From the NCBI RefSeq assembly GCF_000718005.1, contig NZ_JODV01000021.1: a stretch of DNA of 64,000 nt; one strand, 5' to 3'. The translations under genes were made by a program, and so were the position numbers. Each line of letters opens with the position of its first letter. Within the stretch, counting starts at the first letter, position 1. Below are positions 42,402 to 51,695 of the stretch, piece after piece. Below the pieces are notes generated by a model. It searched no databases. It was not told the DNA's origin and saw only the letters and a program-made list of their open reading frames with translations. The DNA is from Actinoalloteichus_B caeruleus. GTDB lineage: Bacteria > Actinomycetota > Actinomycetes > Mycobacteriales > Pseudonocardiaceae.

Positions 42402-43406
42402 TCAACTCCCCCGGAAGGTGCGGCGGTAGGCGTCGGGCGAGACGCCCACCACCGCCCGCAGGTGGTGGCGCAGCGCCGGCGCCGTTCCCAGCCCCACCGC
42501 CCTGGCCACCGCCTCCACCGGAAGGTCGGTGCGTTCCAACAGTTCACGGGCGCGTTCGACGCGCTGCCGCGTCAGCCACCGCGACGGTGAGGTCCCCACC
42601 TCCAGTCGGAACCTGCGGGTGAACGTCCGCACACTCATCGACACCCGCGCCGCGAGATCGGACAGGGCCAGGGGATCAGCGAGGTGGTCCAGCGCCCACT
42701 CCCGCGCCGGCCCGGTCCCACCCGCCGCCGGCCGGGTGACGGGGTTGGGCACGAACTGCGCCTGGCCTCCTTCCCGGTGCGGCGGCACCACGGTGGCCCT
42801 GGCGACCTCGTTGGCGACCGACGCCCCGTGGTCGGAGCGGATCATGTGCAGGCACAGGTCGATGCCGGCGGCCTCGCCGGCGGCGGTCAGCACGTCGCCG
42901 TTGTCGGTGTAGAGCACGTTCTCGTCCACCCGCACCCCCGGGTACACGCGCCGCAGGTGCGCCGCCGACTTCCAGTGGGTGGTGGCGGCCCTGCCTTCGA
43001 GCAGTCCGACGGCGGCGAGCAGGAACGCCCCGGTGCAGACCGAGGCGATGCGCGTCCCAGGACGGGCCCGCGACAGCACCGGACCGTAGGCCGCGGCCAG
43101 CGCGGCCGGCTCCAGCCGCTCATCCTCCTCGTGGGAGGCGGGAACGATCAGCGTGTCGCAACGGGCCACCGCCTCGGGGCCGTGCTCGACCCGCACCTCG
43201 AAATCCGCGTCGCTGCGCAGGAACCCCGGAACGGCCGCGCAGGTCACCACCTCGTACAACGGGTCTCCGGTGGGGGAGCGGGCCTGCCGGAACAGCTGGT
43301 GCACGGCACCCAACTCGAGGGGCATCACGCCGTGGCGGACGAACACCGCGACGCGGATCGGTTCCGACGCGGCGGCAGTGGTGACGATGGCCCGAATCCT
43401 TCCCAC
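42402..43406 (-). CDS. GlxA-type AraC-family regulator (DJ-1/PfpI plus HTH)
   Basis: A 334-residue protein in two domains. Residues 17-190 form the DJ-1/PfpI-like amidotransferase fold, with C in IASVCTGAFLLAAVGLLEGR at the nucleophile elbow. Residues 225-330 are the AraC/XylS double helix-turn-helix (LALSDLAARVSMSVRTFTRRFRLEVG and RARELLERTDLPVEAVARAVGLG). It is divergent from a flavodoxin-fold oxidoreductase with an 85-bp gap and probably controls it. GTG or ATG codons a few residues later are possible starts. Confidence 0.88.
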   Translation of the reverse strand: MGRIRAIVTTAAASEPIRVAVFVRHGVMPLELGAVHQLFRQARSPTGDPLYEVVTCAAVPGFLRSDADFEVRVEHGPEAVARCDTLIVPASHEEDERLEPAALAAAYGPVLSRARPGTRIASVCTGAFLLAAVGLLEGRAATTHWKSAAHLRRVYPGVRVDENVLYTDNGDVLTAAGEAAGIDLCLHMIRSDHGASVANEVARATVVPPHREGGQAQFVPNPVTRPAAGGTGPAREWALDHLADPLALSDLAARVSMSVRTFTRRFRLEVGTSPSRWLTRQRVERARELLERTDLPVEAVARAVGLGTAPALRHHLRAVVGVSPDAYRRTFRGS

Positions 43407-43491
43407 TCTGGCCGGTGGACCGCTTGTCCCACCCTCGGCCGCCGACCATTCTCGCTGGCGGATGGACGCACGTCGAGACAGGAGATGACCG

Positions 43492-44268
43492 ATGAAGGTG
43501 TTGTGGGTCTTCGCTCACCCCGAACCCGCCTCGCTCAGCGCCGCCCTGCGGGACGAGGGCCTCGCGGCGCTCACCGAGGACGGGCACGACCACCGCGTGT
43601 CCGACCTCTACGCGATGGGGTGGAAGGCCGTGGTGGACCGGGAGGACTTCCCCGGGGAGGCCCCGACGGACCGGTTGGTGATCACCCAGGCCTCCCGGCG
43701 GGGCTACCAGGGCGGCACGTTGAGCGAGGACATCCTGGCGGAGCAGGAGAAACTCGACTGGGCGGACGCGGTCGTGTTCCAGTTCCCGCTCTGGTGGTAC
43801 GGCATGCCCGCCATCCTCAAGGGCTGGTTCGACCGGGTGTTCGTCAAGGGCTACGCCTACGGCGTCCGGGAGAACGGTTCCTCGGGGCGCACCCTGCGCT
43901 ACGGGCAGGGACGGTTGTCGGGCAAGCGGGCACTGACGGTGGTGACGGTCGGCGGACCGGAACCCACCTTCGAACCCCGGGGCATCAACGGTCAACTCGA
44001 CCACGTGTTGTTCCCGCTGCTGCACGGAACCCTCTGGTACACGGGGATGTCGGCGCTGCCGCCGGTGGCGGTCCACGGCGCGGACCGTCTCTCCGAGGAG
44101 GACTACGGGGTGGCGGCGCGGCGGGTGCGGGCAGCGGTGTCGACCCTCGCCGACACCGACCCGATCGCCTACCGCACCCAGAACGGGGGCGACTACGACG
44201 ACCGCCTGGTCCTGCGCCCCCACCTCGCGGCGGGCCGGTCGGGCCTGTCGGTGCACGTCGCGGACTGA
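43492..44268 (+). CDS. Flavodoxin-fold NAD(P)H quinone oxidoreductase
   Basis: A 258-residue protein of the NQO1/KefF/MdaB family: KVLWVFAHPEPASLSAALRDEGL is the flavin-binding opening, VVFQFPLWWYGMPAILKGWFDRVF the second flavin-contact block (about 97-120), followed by GYAYGV and LTVVTVGGPE. It reduces quinones or azo compounds by two electrons in the cytoplasm. The ATG at 43492 has AGGAGATGACCG in front. The divergent GlxA-type regulator is its likely controller. Confidence 0.9.
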   Translation: MKVLWVFAHPEPASLSAALRDEGLAALTEDGHDHRVSDLYAMGWKAVVDREDFPGEAPTDRLVITQASRRGYQGGTLSEDILAEQEKLDWADAVVFQFPLWWYGMPAILKGWFDRVFVKGYAYGVRENGSSGRTLRYGQGRLSGKRALTVVTVGGPEPTFEPRGINGQLDHVLFPLLHGTLWYTGMSALPPVAVHGADRLSEEDYGVAARRVRAAVSTLADTDPIAYRTQNGGDYDDRLVLRPHLAAGRSGLSVHVAD

Positions 44269-44606
44269 GCGGGATGGACGCGCCGGCCGGGGGCCGCCCG
44301 ACGGGTGCGGGCAGTCCGGAGGCCCGTGGTGCGCCGGAGCTCGGCCACGTCCGTGGACGGGCCCGACCCGATGGACCGCGCCACCCCGGATGCCGACCGC
44401 CATGGCCGTCCTCGACCAGTGGGCATGACTCCGGACCCGCCGGCCCTCCCGTCCCCGCTGGCACGCTGCCGGCACACCGCCCACGATCGGCGGCGGCCCC
44501 GCCTGCCCGCGGCGGACCGGGCAGACATGTGCCCGGGGCCCCGACCCCGCCGGGGCGCGCCGAGGAACCCGACGACCCTGGCGGAGACCCGACCGGCGAT
44601 CGACGA
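44269..44606. other. 338-bp convergent gap
   Basis: Lies between the convergent oxidoreductase and acetyltransferase genes. I see GC-rich sequence without a coding pattern and without an obvious long hairpin. Confidence 0.4.
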
Positions 44607-45185
44607 TCAGCCCGACGGGGTCGCCCCGGGCTCCAGGGACCGGATCACCCGGGCGGGGTTGCCCACCGCCACCACGTTCGCCGGCAGATCCCTGGTCACC
44701 ACCGCGCCCGCGCCGACCACCGTGTTCTCCCCGATCGTCACCCCCGGGCAGACGATCACCCCGCCCCCGAGCCACACGTTGTCCCCGATCGTGATCGGTT
44801 CCGCCGACTCCCACCGCGCGCGCCGCCGCACCGGGTCCAGCGGGTGCGTCGGGGTCAACAGCTGCACGTTGGGGCCGATCTGCGTGTCGGATCCGATCGA
44901 GATGCGCGCGACGTCGAGCAGGACGACACCGAAGTTGATGAAGGTCCCCGCGCCGATCGTCACCTGGTACCCGTAGTCCAGGCCCAACGGAGGTCGGATC
45001 TCCACCCCGTCCCCGACCGCGCCGAGCAGCTCCTCCAGGATCGTCCGGCGCAGGGCGTCCTCGCCGGGGTGCGCGGTGTTGTACCGGTGGGACAGGTTCG
45101 CGGCCCGGCGGCGGTCGGCGTCGAGCTCGACGTCGTCAGCGAGGTAGGGCTCCCCGGCGAGCATGCGTTCCTTCTGGCTCGGCAA
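44607..45185 (-). CDS. Maltose/galactoside-type O-acetyltransferase (left-handed beta helix)
   Basis: A 192-residue enzyme. The Mac domain (KERMLAGEPYLADDVELDADR, about 5-25) is followed by hexapeptide repeats: VTIGAGTFINFGVVLLD, ISIGSDTQIGPNVQLLTPTHPLD with the catalytic histidine in PTH, and ITIGDNVWLGGGVIVCPGVTIGENTVVGAGAVVTRD. It should form a trimer that moves acetyl from CoA to sugars. The start is not certain: TTG at 45185 gives the full Mac domain and has GAAGGA in front, ATG at 45164 would cut it, GTG at 45230 adds 15 residues. Confidence 0.87.
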   Translation of the reverse strand: MPSQKERMLAGEPYLADDVELDADRRRAANLSHRYNTAHPGEDALRRTILEELLGAVGDGVEIRPPLGLDYGYQVTIGAGTFINFGVVLLDVARISIGSDTQIGPNVQLLTPTHPLDPVRRRARWESAEPITIGDNVWLGGGVIVCPGVTIGENTVVGAGAVVTRDLPANVVAVGNPARVIRSLEPGATPSG

Positions 45186-46004
45186 CGCGGTGGTCCTTCC
45201 TTCTCCCGTGGACCCGGGGGCCCCGGGCACGCCACCCGATGATCTCGCGGTCCTCGGCGGCTGTCGACGGTGTCATCCCGCTGCCGCCGCACGCCGGCGG
45301 GGGAGACGGCCGCTCGGGCGACCCGAACAGCATCCGCTCCACCGACTCCCGGTGGTCTCCGGCGGGAATCGCGCCTGAGTGAGAACGCCCGCCGACCCCC
45401 GTCATCGTGAACGCCTGCTGTCCCGGCTACTCGGGGACCGACTTCACCGGTGTCAACGCGCCCCGGACCCCCGAGCAGGGCGCCGCGATCCCTCTCCGGC
45501 TCGCCCCCCTCCCCGACGACGGACCCCGGGGTGGTGTCGTCGACGACGACGGCGTCCCCTGGTGATCCGGACGGCGGGGCCGGGACAGGCGACGGGGAGA
45601 TACCCTCACCCGGCCCGGAGTCGAGGTGCCACCACGACAGGCCCCGCCGAATCCGCGCTCCTGACCCGAGCCGGCGCGGGCGCGCCCGGTCGGCGACGCG
45701 GGCAGCCCGCCCGTGCTGCCGATCGGCTCCCGTGGGACCGACGTCAGACCCCGCGCCGCCATCCCGGACACCCCTGTCCCGCCCCCGGACCCCGCCGCAC
45801 CGTCCCCACCGCGCGGCTTCGTATCCGCAGCCGCGCCCAGCGATGGGGCCCGGCGGCGGGGGAGCTGCCTCGCCACCGCCCGAACACCGCCCGGCGACGG
45901 TCCGGAACGGGCCATCCGACACCCCGCCCCGGACCGGCACACGCGGCCCCCGCGCTCCGCCGAACTGCCAGAATGATCAGGGGAGAGGAAGGGACGGTCC
46001 CGGC
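45186..46004. other. 819-bp gap upstream of the recombinase
   Basis: No gene supported on either strand. From here to about 60 kb the + strand is markedly richer in C than G. The last 30 bp carry the purine-rich ribosome binding site GGAAGGGA of the recombinase gene. Confidence 0.4.
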
Positions 46005-47084
46005 ATGCGACTGGCACACCACGAACCCGGCACCCCGAGGACGACCACGATCGTCGGCGGGACGGCGCAGGTCGTCACCAGCTCCGGGCTCGGCGGTGAC
46101 TCGACGTTGATCCTCACCACCACCGCGCGCACCGGGCACAGCGTCGCCGCGCTCGTCTCCGCCTGGCTCGGTTCCTTCACCGAATCCCACGACACCCGCG
46201 CCGCCTACGGCCGGGACCTGCGGGAGTACCTGTCCTGGTGCGCGGCCCGGAGCCTCGACCCCCTCACCACGCGCCTGCCCGAAGTGCAGATGTACGCCAC
46301 CGAACTCGCCGCCGCGCTCAACCCCCGCACCGGCCGCCCCTTCGCCGCCTCCACCCGCGCCAGGAAACTGGCCGCGGTCTCCAGCTGGTACACCTTCCTC
46401 GTCCGCGCCGGGGCGATCGACGCCAACCCCGCCCGGGACGCCGCCCGCCCCCGGTACGACCGCCGCCACTCGCCGACCTCCACCGTCACCGAACGGCAGG
46501 CCGCCGAGATGATCAACGTCAGCCGCCGCCACACCCACCGCACCCTCGGCACCCAGGGCGCCGCACTGGCGATGGTGCTGCTCATCGACCTGGGCATCCG
46601 CGTGTCCGAACTGTGCAACGCCAACCTGGGGGACCTGGGGCACCGCGACGGGCTGCGCACCCTGACCATCCGCATGAAGGGCGGCAAGATCCGCACCCGA
46701 CCGATCCCCGCCCAGCTGACGCCCCTGCTCGACTCCTACCTGGCCACTCGCCGCACCGCCGGTGTCACCGCCCCGCTCCTGGCCACCGTCGAAGGCCAGC
46801 GCGTCAACCGCCACCAGATTTACCGGCTGGTGCAACGCCTGGCCGCCGAAGCAGGGGTCCCCATGCCCGACCGCATCACCCCGCACTCCATGCGCCACGC
46901 CTTCAACACCATCGCCCGGGAACGCGGAGCCGCCCTGGAGGACCGCCGTGACGCGCTCGGCCACTCCTCCGCCGCCGTGACCCAGCTCTACGACCACGTC
47001 GCCCTCTCGGTGACCCGCGACCCCGCTCACCTGGTCGCCGCCGCCACCGCTGCCCCCGAGCCCACACCGCCCACCCCCGGCTGA
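46005..47084 (+). CDS. Tyrosine recombinase
   Basis: A 359-residue site-specific recombinase. A SAM-like N-terminal domain with core-binding helices covers about 48-140 (TRAAYGRDLREYLSWC), the catalytic domain about 160-335. The active-site set is complete: R199 in DLGIRVSEL, K225 or K228 in MKGGK, H294 and R297 in HSMRH, H320 in LGHSS and the nucleophile Y329 in TQLYDH. About 45 extra residues precede the N-terminal domain compared with XerC/XerD. It stands 15 kb from the dif site and is followed by a coiled-coil gene. No att sites or phage genes are seen, so whether it is a mobile-element integrase or a resident recombinase is open. Confidence 0.87.
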   Translation: MRLAHHEPGTPRTTTIVGGTAQVVTSSGLGGDSTLILTTTARTGHSVAALVSAWLGSFTESHDTRAAYGRDLREYLSWCAARSLDPLTTRLPEVQMYATELAAALNPRTGRPFAASTRARKLAAVSSWYTFLVRAGAIDANPARDAARPRYDRRHSPTSTVTERQAAEMINVSRRHTHRTLGTQGAALAMVLLIDLGIRVSELCNANLGDLGHRDGLRTLTIRMKGGKIRTRPIPAQLTPLLDSYLATRRTAGVTAPLLATVEGQRVNRHQIYRLVQRLAAEAGVPMPDRITPHSMRHAFNTIARERGAALEDRRDALGHSSAAVTQLYDHVALSVTRDPAHLVAAATAAPEPTPPTPG

Positions 47085-47230
47085 TCCCCACCCCGCCCGT
47101 CGACGCCAGGCGCCTCGGCGCACCGGCCCCGGACGCACCGCTGCCGCCGGGCACCCGCGTCCCGGGCGGGCACCGCGACCGACCGGCGCACCTCCCGCCG
47201 CCCCCCAACCGGGAATGCCAAGATACTGCG

Positions 47231-48433
47231 GTGTCCGACGACGCCCCGCCTCCGCACTCCGACACCGCACCCGACGCGCCAGCCCCGGGGGAACACCAGC
47301 CACCCGAGCACCCCACGACGACCAGCAGCGCCCTGCCCCAGCCCACCGGCACCTGCAACTACCCCGACTGCGGACGTCCGGTGTTCCGGGCCCCCGGCCC
47401 CGGACGGCCCTCCGAGTACTGCGACCGCCCCGACCACACCCGGTGGCGGGCCTGGCGGGAACGGCAACGACGCCAGGAACCCACCCCCGCCAACGTCACC
47501 GTGACGAAACCCGCTGGACCGGTCACCGCCGCCACCGGGAGGGCAGCGGACCTGCTCGACGAGTTCCGCACCCTGTCCCACCAACTGTCCAAGGTCCTCG
47601 CCGGCGCCGTCAGCGAACTGTCCACCATCTCCGACCCCGCCGCCAGCCAGGAACAGATCCAGCAGATCCAGGCCGAAGGCGCCCGCCGGATCGCCGAGGC
47701 CGAGACGGCGCTCCTCGTCGCCCAACGACAGCGCCGCGACGCCGACGACGCCCGCCGCGCCGCCGAACAGGCCACCGAGGACGCCATCGCCGCCGCGGAA
47801 GCCGCCGAAACCGAACGCACCACCGCACTCGCCGAACGCGACACCGCGCTCCGCGCCGCCGAACGGGACACCCGCCTGGCCCAGGAACAGGCGGAAGTCG
47901 CCCGCACCGAAGCCGAGGTCGCGATCGCCGCCGCACGCCGCGAGGCCACCGACAGCATCGAACAAGCCCGCGACCAGGCCGTTCGCCTCACCGAGGCCGC
48001 CCGCCGGCAGGCGGCGCAGGACATCGACGCCATCCGCCGCGCCGCCGCCGAGGACATCAGCGCCGAACGGGAACTGCGGGAACAGGCCGCGGTCCGCGCC
48101 GAACGCGCCGACACCCTGACCCGACACGCCGAACGCCAGGTCGACGAACTGCGCGCCGAACTCTCCCGCGCCCGGGAGGAGACCACGCGGCTCCGCGAAC
48201 ACCACGCCCAGGAGATCGACCAGCTCAACCAGCTCCTGGCCGAGCGGCAACGGGCCGCCACCGACGCCGCCAACCAGGCCCGCGACCTCGCCGCCGAACG
48301 CCTCGCCGCCCTCGAAGCGATCCGCGACCAGGCCCTCACCCGCGCCGAACGCGCCGAACGCCACCTCGACCGGCTCCTCGCCGAGCGGGAACCCACTCAC
48401 CCACCGCGCGCGGACACCCCCGCCCACGACTGA
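47231..48433 (+). CDS. Long coiled-coil protein with N-terminal Cys motif (KfrA-like)
   Basis: A 400-residue protein. After a Pro-rich disordered start, residues 39-66 hold CNYPDCGRPV and YCDRPDH, a small possible zinc-binding module. Residues 95-390 are almost unbroken heptad-like helix very rich in Ala, Glu and Arg, with recurring A-E-R-D and A-R-E-x-A units. This shape is seen in plasmid KfrA and in chromosome-organising proteins that bind DNA at one end and polymerise through the coil. It starts 146 bp after the recombinase on the same strand. The family is not certain and the role is unknown. CAAGAT six bases before the GTG may be a -10 box. Confidence 0.75.
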   Translation: MSDDAPPPHSDTAPDAPAPGEHQPPEHPTTTSSALPQPTGTCNYPDCGRPVFRAPGPGRPSEYCDRPDHTRWRAWRERQRRQEPTPANVTVTKPAGPVTAATGRAADLLDEFRTLSHQLSKVLAGAVSELSTISDPAASQEQIQQIQAEGARRIAEAETALLVAQRQRRDADDARRAAEQATEDAIAAAEAAETERTTALAERDTALRAAERDTRLAQEQAEVARTEAEVAIAAARREATDSIEQARDQAVRLTEAARRQAAQDIDAIRRAAAEDISAERELREQAAVRAERADTLTRHAERQVDELRAELSRAREETTRLREHHAQEIDQLNQLLAERQRAATDAANQARDLAAERLAALEAIRDQALTRAERAERHLDRLLAEREPTHPPRADTPAHD

Positions 48434-48589
48434 TCACACCCCACCCGAGCAGCCCCCACCGGGGCCCGCGACAACCCCGACACCGGCCGCACCGGACACG
48501 ACCGGGTTAGAGTCACCACCGCCCACCCGACACGACCACCCACCCCGGCACCCGGACCGCCCCAGCGGCCAGAGGGAGGAAACGGCACC

Positions 48590-49219
48590 GTGCCCAACCC
48601 CGACCCCCTGCTGACCGTGGCCCACCCCCACGTGCACGAACTCGAGATCCGCCGCTCCCGGTTCCGTTGCCTGGTCGCCGAGGCCACCGACGAAACCACC
48701 GCCCGCGGCCTGGTCACCGACCAGCGCACCGCCCACCCCAAGGCCAACCACCACTGCGTCGCCTACGTCCTCGGGTCACACCGGGAGATCCAACGCTCCA
48801 GCGACGACGGAGAACCCGGCGGAACCGCCGGCGTCCCCATGCTCGACGTACTCCTGCGACGCGGCATGACCAACACCGTCGCGGTGGTGACCCGCTACTT
48901 CGGCGGCATCCGCCTGGGCGCCGGCGGCCTGGTCCGCGCCTACGGACAGGCGGTGTCCCAGACCCTCGACCTCGCCGGGACCGCCGTACTCCGCCCCTAC
49001 CTGCGATGCCAGCTGCGCGCCGACTACGCCGACGCCGGCCTGCTCGAACACGAGATCCGCCAGACCAGCGGGGATCTGCGCACCGTCACCTACCAGGACC
49101 ACGCCGAGTTCGAGGTGGACGTCCCGGAGACCGACCTGGATTCCTTCCGGCACTGGGCCAGCAGAACCGCCGGCGGCCGGGTCCACCTGCTGATCGGGCA
49201 CCGCCACCACCGGCGGTGA
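48590..49219 (+). CDS. YigZ/IMPACT-family protein
   Basis: A 209-residue protein. The UPF0029 N-terminal domain has RSRFRCLVAEATDE, HPKANHHCVAYVLG, the signature SSDDGEPGGTAGVPML (about 66-81) and VTRYFGGIRLGAGGLVRAYG; the C-terminal DUF1949 domain follows from about 135. Relatives help in translation control or act as peptidase-like housekeeping factors. The GTG at 48590 is preceded by AGGGAGGA. Confidence 0.92.
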   Translation: MPNPDPLLTVAHPHVHELEIRRSRFRCLVAEATDETTARGLVTDQRTAHPKANHHCVAYVLGSHREIQRSSDDGEPGGTAGVPMLDVLLRRGMTNTVAVVTRYFGGIRLGAGGLVRAYGQAVSQTLDLAGTAVLRPYLRCQLRADYADAGLLEHEIRQTSGDLRTVTYQDHAEFEVDVPETDLDSFRHWASRTAGGRVHLLIGHRHHRR

Positions 49220-49285
49220 CCCACCTCGCCGACCCCGCCGGCATGGGGGAGCGGGCCCCGGACGGCACGCCACCAGGGCTCGCGC

Positions 49286-50113
49286 TCACCCGTAGATGCC
49301 CTGCACCGCCCCCGAGGCGATCGCCGTCACCACCTTGAAGCACTTCATCGCCTCGGTCATCGACTCGGCGGTGAACCCCACCCGCCGCACCGACACCTGC
49401 TCCACCGTCGGCACCACCGCCGCGGCCGCGGCCAGGTGCGCCGCGTCGAACTCGACCTCGACGCGATGCGCGGCCGGCGCCGGCTCACCCCGCCCCGCCC
49501 GGCCCATCCCGGCCTCCGCCGCGGCCCGCACGACCTCCGCCGCCCGCGCCGGCGGCAGGCAGATCGCCGCGTACCGGCTCACGCACTCCTTCACCACCGC
49601 CACCTCAGCACCCGGCGCGTACTCGGCGGCGTCCTGGCAGGTCAGGTCGTCCCCGGTGACCGCGAGCACCGGAACCCCGTGCTCGGCGGCCAGCGCCGCG
49701 TTCAACCGGCCCTCACTGGCGAGCACCCCGTCCAACCAGACCCCGGTGATCGAGTTCTCCAGATAGGTGTGCGCCAACACCCCATCCACCCCGGCGGCCG
49801 CGTGGTAGCCGAGGAACACCACCCCGTCCACCCCGGAGTCCACGCCCTGCATCATCGACAGCGGCTTGTGCCGCCCCGTCAGCAACCGGGCCCGCACGTC
49901 CAACGACTCCAACAGCAGGTTCCGCTGCGAGGAATGCGCCTCGTTGACCAGCACGTCAACGGCGCCACCGGCGAACAGGCCCTCCACGCAGGCGTTCACG
50001 TCCCCGGTGAACATCGCCCGGAACCGCTGCCACTGCTCAGTGCCCGGAACCACGTCATCGGTCCACGTGACGCCGGTGGCACCTTCCATGTCGGCCGAGA
50101 TCAGGATGCGCAC
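49286..50113 (-). CDS. M55 D-aminopeptidase (DppA-like)
   Basis: A 275-residue zinc peptidase. Metal ligands appear as in B. subtilis DppA: D8 and E10 in ISADMEG, H60 in NEAHSS, H104 in LGYHA and a Glu near 133; H115 in LAHTY is the catalytic base. DppA cuts D-alanine-containing dipeptides and forms a decameric shell. Here it stands next to an M20 peptidase and a complete peptide ABC transporter, as in the dpp operon, so use of D-amino peptides from cell walls is likely. The ATG at 50113 begins directly with the first strand. Confidence 0.9.
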   Translation of the reverse strand: MRILISADMEGATGVTWTDDVVPGTEQWQRFRAMFTGDVNACVEGLFAGGAVDVLVNEAHSSQRNLLLESLDVRARLLTGRHKPLSMMQGVDSGVDGVVFLGYHAAAGVDGVLAHTYLENSITGVWLDGVLASEGRLNAALAAEHGVPVLAVTGDDLTCQDAAEYAPGAEVAVVKECVSRYAAICLPPARAAEVVRAAAEAGMGRAGRGEPAPAAHRVEVEFDAAHLAAAAAVVPTVEQVSVRRVGFTAESMTEAMKCFKVVTAIASGAVQGIYG

Positions 50114-50223
50114 CCGGCCACCCTAGTGATCACCCCCGGGCACGGGAACGCGACACCCACCCCCACCGCACCGAATTCCACCGTTCGGCGTGCTCCCCGC
50201 CCCCCACCTGCGTACGACGACGG

Positions 50224-51510
50224 TCAACACCCCAGGAGGAACCGGTCCAGAACACGCACCCCGAACTCCAAGCCCGCCACCGGCACCCGTTCGTCCACCC
50301 CGTGCGCCATGGCCCGGTAGTCGTACCCGGCCTCGGGTACCCGCAGCGGCGAGAACCCGTACCCGTGAATCCCCAACCTCGCGAACGCCTTCGCGTCCGT
50401 ACCCCCACCCAGGCAGTACGGAACCACCACCGCCTCCGGGTCCTCCGCCCGCAACGCCGCCGCCATCGACTCGAACCACGGGGAGTCCACCGGAGACTCC
50501 ACCGCCGGGTTGTACACCAACTGCTCCCGGCTCACCCCCGGCCCCAACAACCGGTCGACCGTCGCCAACAGGTCATCCCCCGACCCCGGCAACGCCCGCG
50601 CGTCCAACTCGGCCACCGCCGTCGAGGGGATCACGTTCACCTTGTACCCCGCCGACAACACCGTCGGCGTCACGCTGTTGCGCACCGTCGAGGCCACCAA
50701 CGCCCCCGCCGCCCCCAACCGCTCCACCGTGCCCGGCACATCCCCCAGATCGCACCGCACCCCCAACGCCGACGACGTGCGCACCAGGAACTCCCGCACC
50801 GTCGGCGTCAGCTGGACCGGCCACTCGTACTCCGCCACCCGGTGCACCGCCGCCACCAACCGGCGCACCGCGTTCTCCTCGTTGCGCCGCGACCCGTGCC
50901 CGGCCCGCCCACTCGCCGTCACCCGCATGTGCGCCGTACCCCGCTCGGCCGTCCCCACCGGGTACAACCGCACCCCCTCCACCTCATGGCTGACACCGCC
51001 GCTCTCACTGATCCCCGCCGCGCACCCCTCGAACAACTGGGCGTGGTTCTTCACCAACCAGCCCGCGCCGAACTCGCCGTTGTCCTCCTCATCGGCCACG
51101 AACGCCACCACCACGTCCCGCCGCGGCCGCCGACCCTCCCGCGCCCACCCCGCCAACACCGACACCACCATCGCGCACATGTCCTTCATGTCCACCGCGC
51201 CACGACCCCACACGAACCCATCCCGGATCTCCCCGGCGAAGGGGTCCACCGACCACAACACCGGATCAGCCGGCACCACGTCCAGATGCCCGTGCACCAA
51301 CAACCCCGGCGCGTCCCGGTCCTCACCCGGCACCCGCACCACCACGTTGCTCCGCCGCGGCGCCGACTCCAACACCACCGGCGCGTACCCCACATCGGTC
51401 AGCAGCCCCGCGACGAACTCCGCCGCCTCCCGCTCACCCTCGGCGTCACCACCACCCCGGTTGCTCGTGTCGAACCGGATGAGTCGCGCGCACAGTTCCG
51501 CCGGATCCAC
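50224..51510 (-). CDS. M20 family metallopeptidase
   Basis: A 428-residue co-catalytic zinc peptidase. HGHLD (73-77) gives the first zinc ligand, GAVDMKD (104-110) the bridging Asp, and EEDNGEFG (141 onwards) the catalytic Glu pair. A lid/dimer domain lies at about 200-310. GGGTDAKAF near residue 375 supplies the last loop and ligands. It belongs to the ArgE/DapE/carboxypeptidase-like group and probably splits imported dipeptides or acylated amino acids. The GTG at 51510 is the start that matches the family; the frame upstream to 51582 looks non-coding. It is 110 bp upstream of dppA-like on the same strand and divergent from the binding protein gene. Confidence 0.87.
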   Translation of the reverse strand: MDPAELCARLIRFDTSNRGGGDAEGEREAAEFVAGLLTDVGYAPVVLESAPRRSNVVVRVPGEDRDAPGLLVHGHLDVVPADPVLWSVDPFAGEIRDGFVWGRGAVDMKDMCAMVVSVLAGWAREGRRPRRDVVVAFVADEEDNGEFGAGWLVKNHAQLFEGCAAGISESGGVSHEVEGVRLYPVGTAERGTAHMRVTASGRAGHGSRRNEENAVRRLVAAVHRVAEYEWPVQLTPTVREFLVRTSSALGVRCDLGDVPGTVERLGAAGALVASTVRNSVTPTVLSAGYKVNVIPSTAVAELDARALPGSGDDLLATVDRLLGPGVSREQLVYNPAVESPVDSPWFESMAAALRAEDPEAVVVPYCLGGGTDAKAFARLGIHGYGFSPLRVPEAGYDYRAMAHGVDERVPVAGLEFGVRVLDRFLLGC

Positions 51511-51633
51511 TCGCCCGCCGCCTTCCTGCCGGTCGCCCTGCGCCCAGGCTGGGCCCCGACCGGGCGGCCCGCAGCCCACCACGGCGAAGTACAGACGATC
51601 AGGTTACGTCTGGCTACACCTGGGCGACAGTCG

Positions 51634-51657
51634 TTGACTTCCCACTGTCTCTAGTGG
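51634..51657 (+). promoter_or_regulatory. Promoter elements of the peptide transporter operon
   Basis: TTGACT (51634-51639) fits a -35 box. Directly behind it CCACT-GTCTCT-AGTGG (51642-51657) forms a short dyad that could be an operator. The region is the one AT-richer part of the divergent gap. Confidence 0.45.
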
Positions 51658-51695
51658 TTTCTTCTCTTCACTCAGCGGATAGGGGACGGTACGGC

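Noticed and set aside
46005..47084. Naming the tyrosine recombinase XerC or XerD
   Set aside because: It is longer at the N-terminus, is not in the usual Xer gene context and lies beside a coiled-coil gene; family name only is justified.
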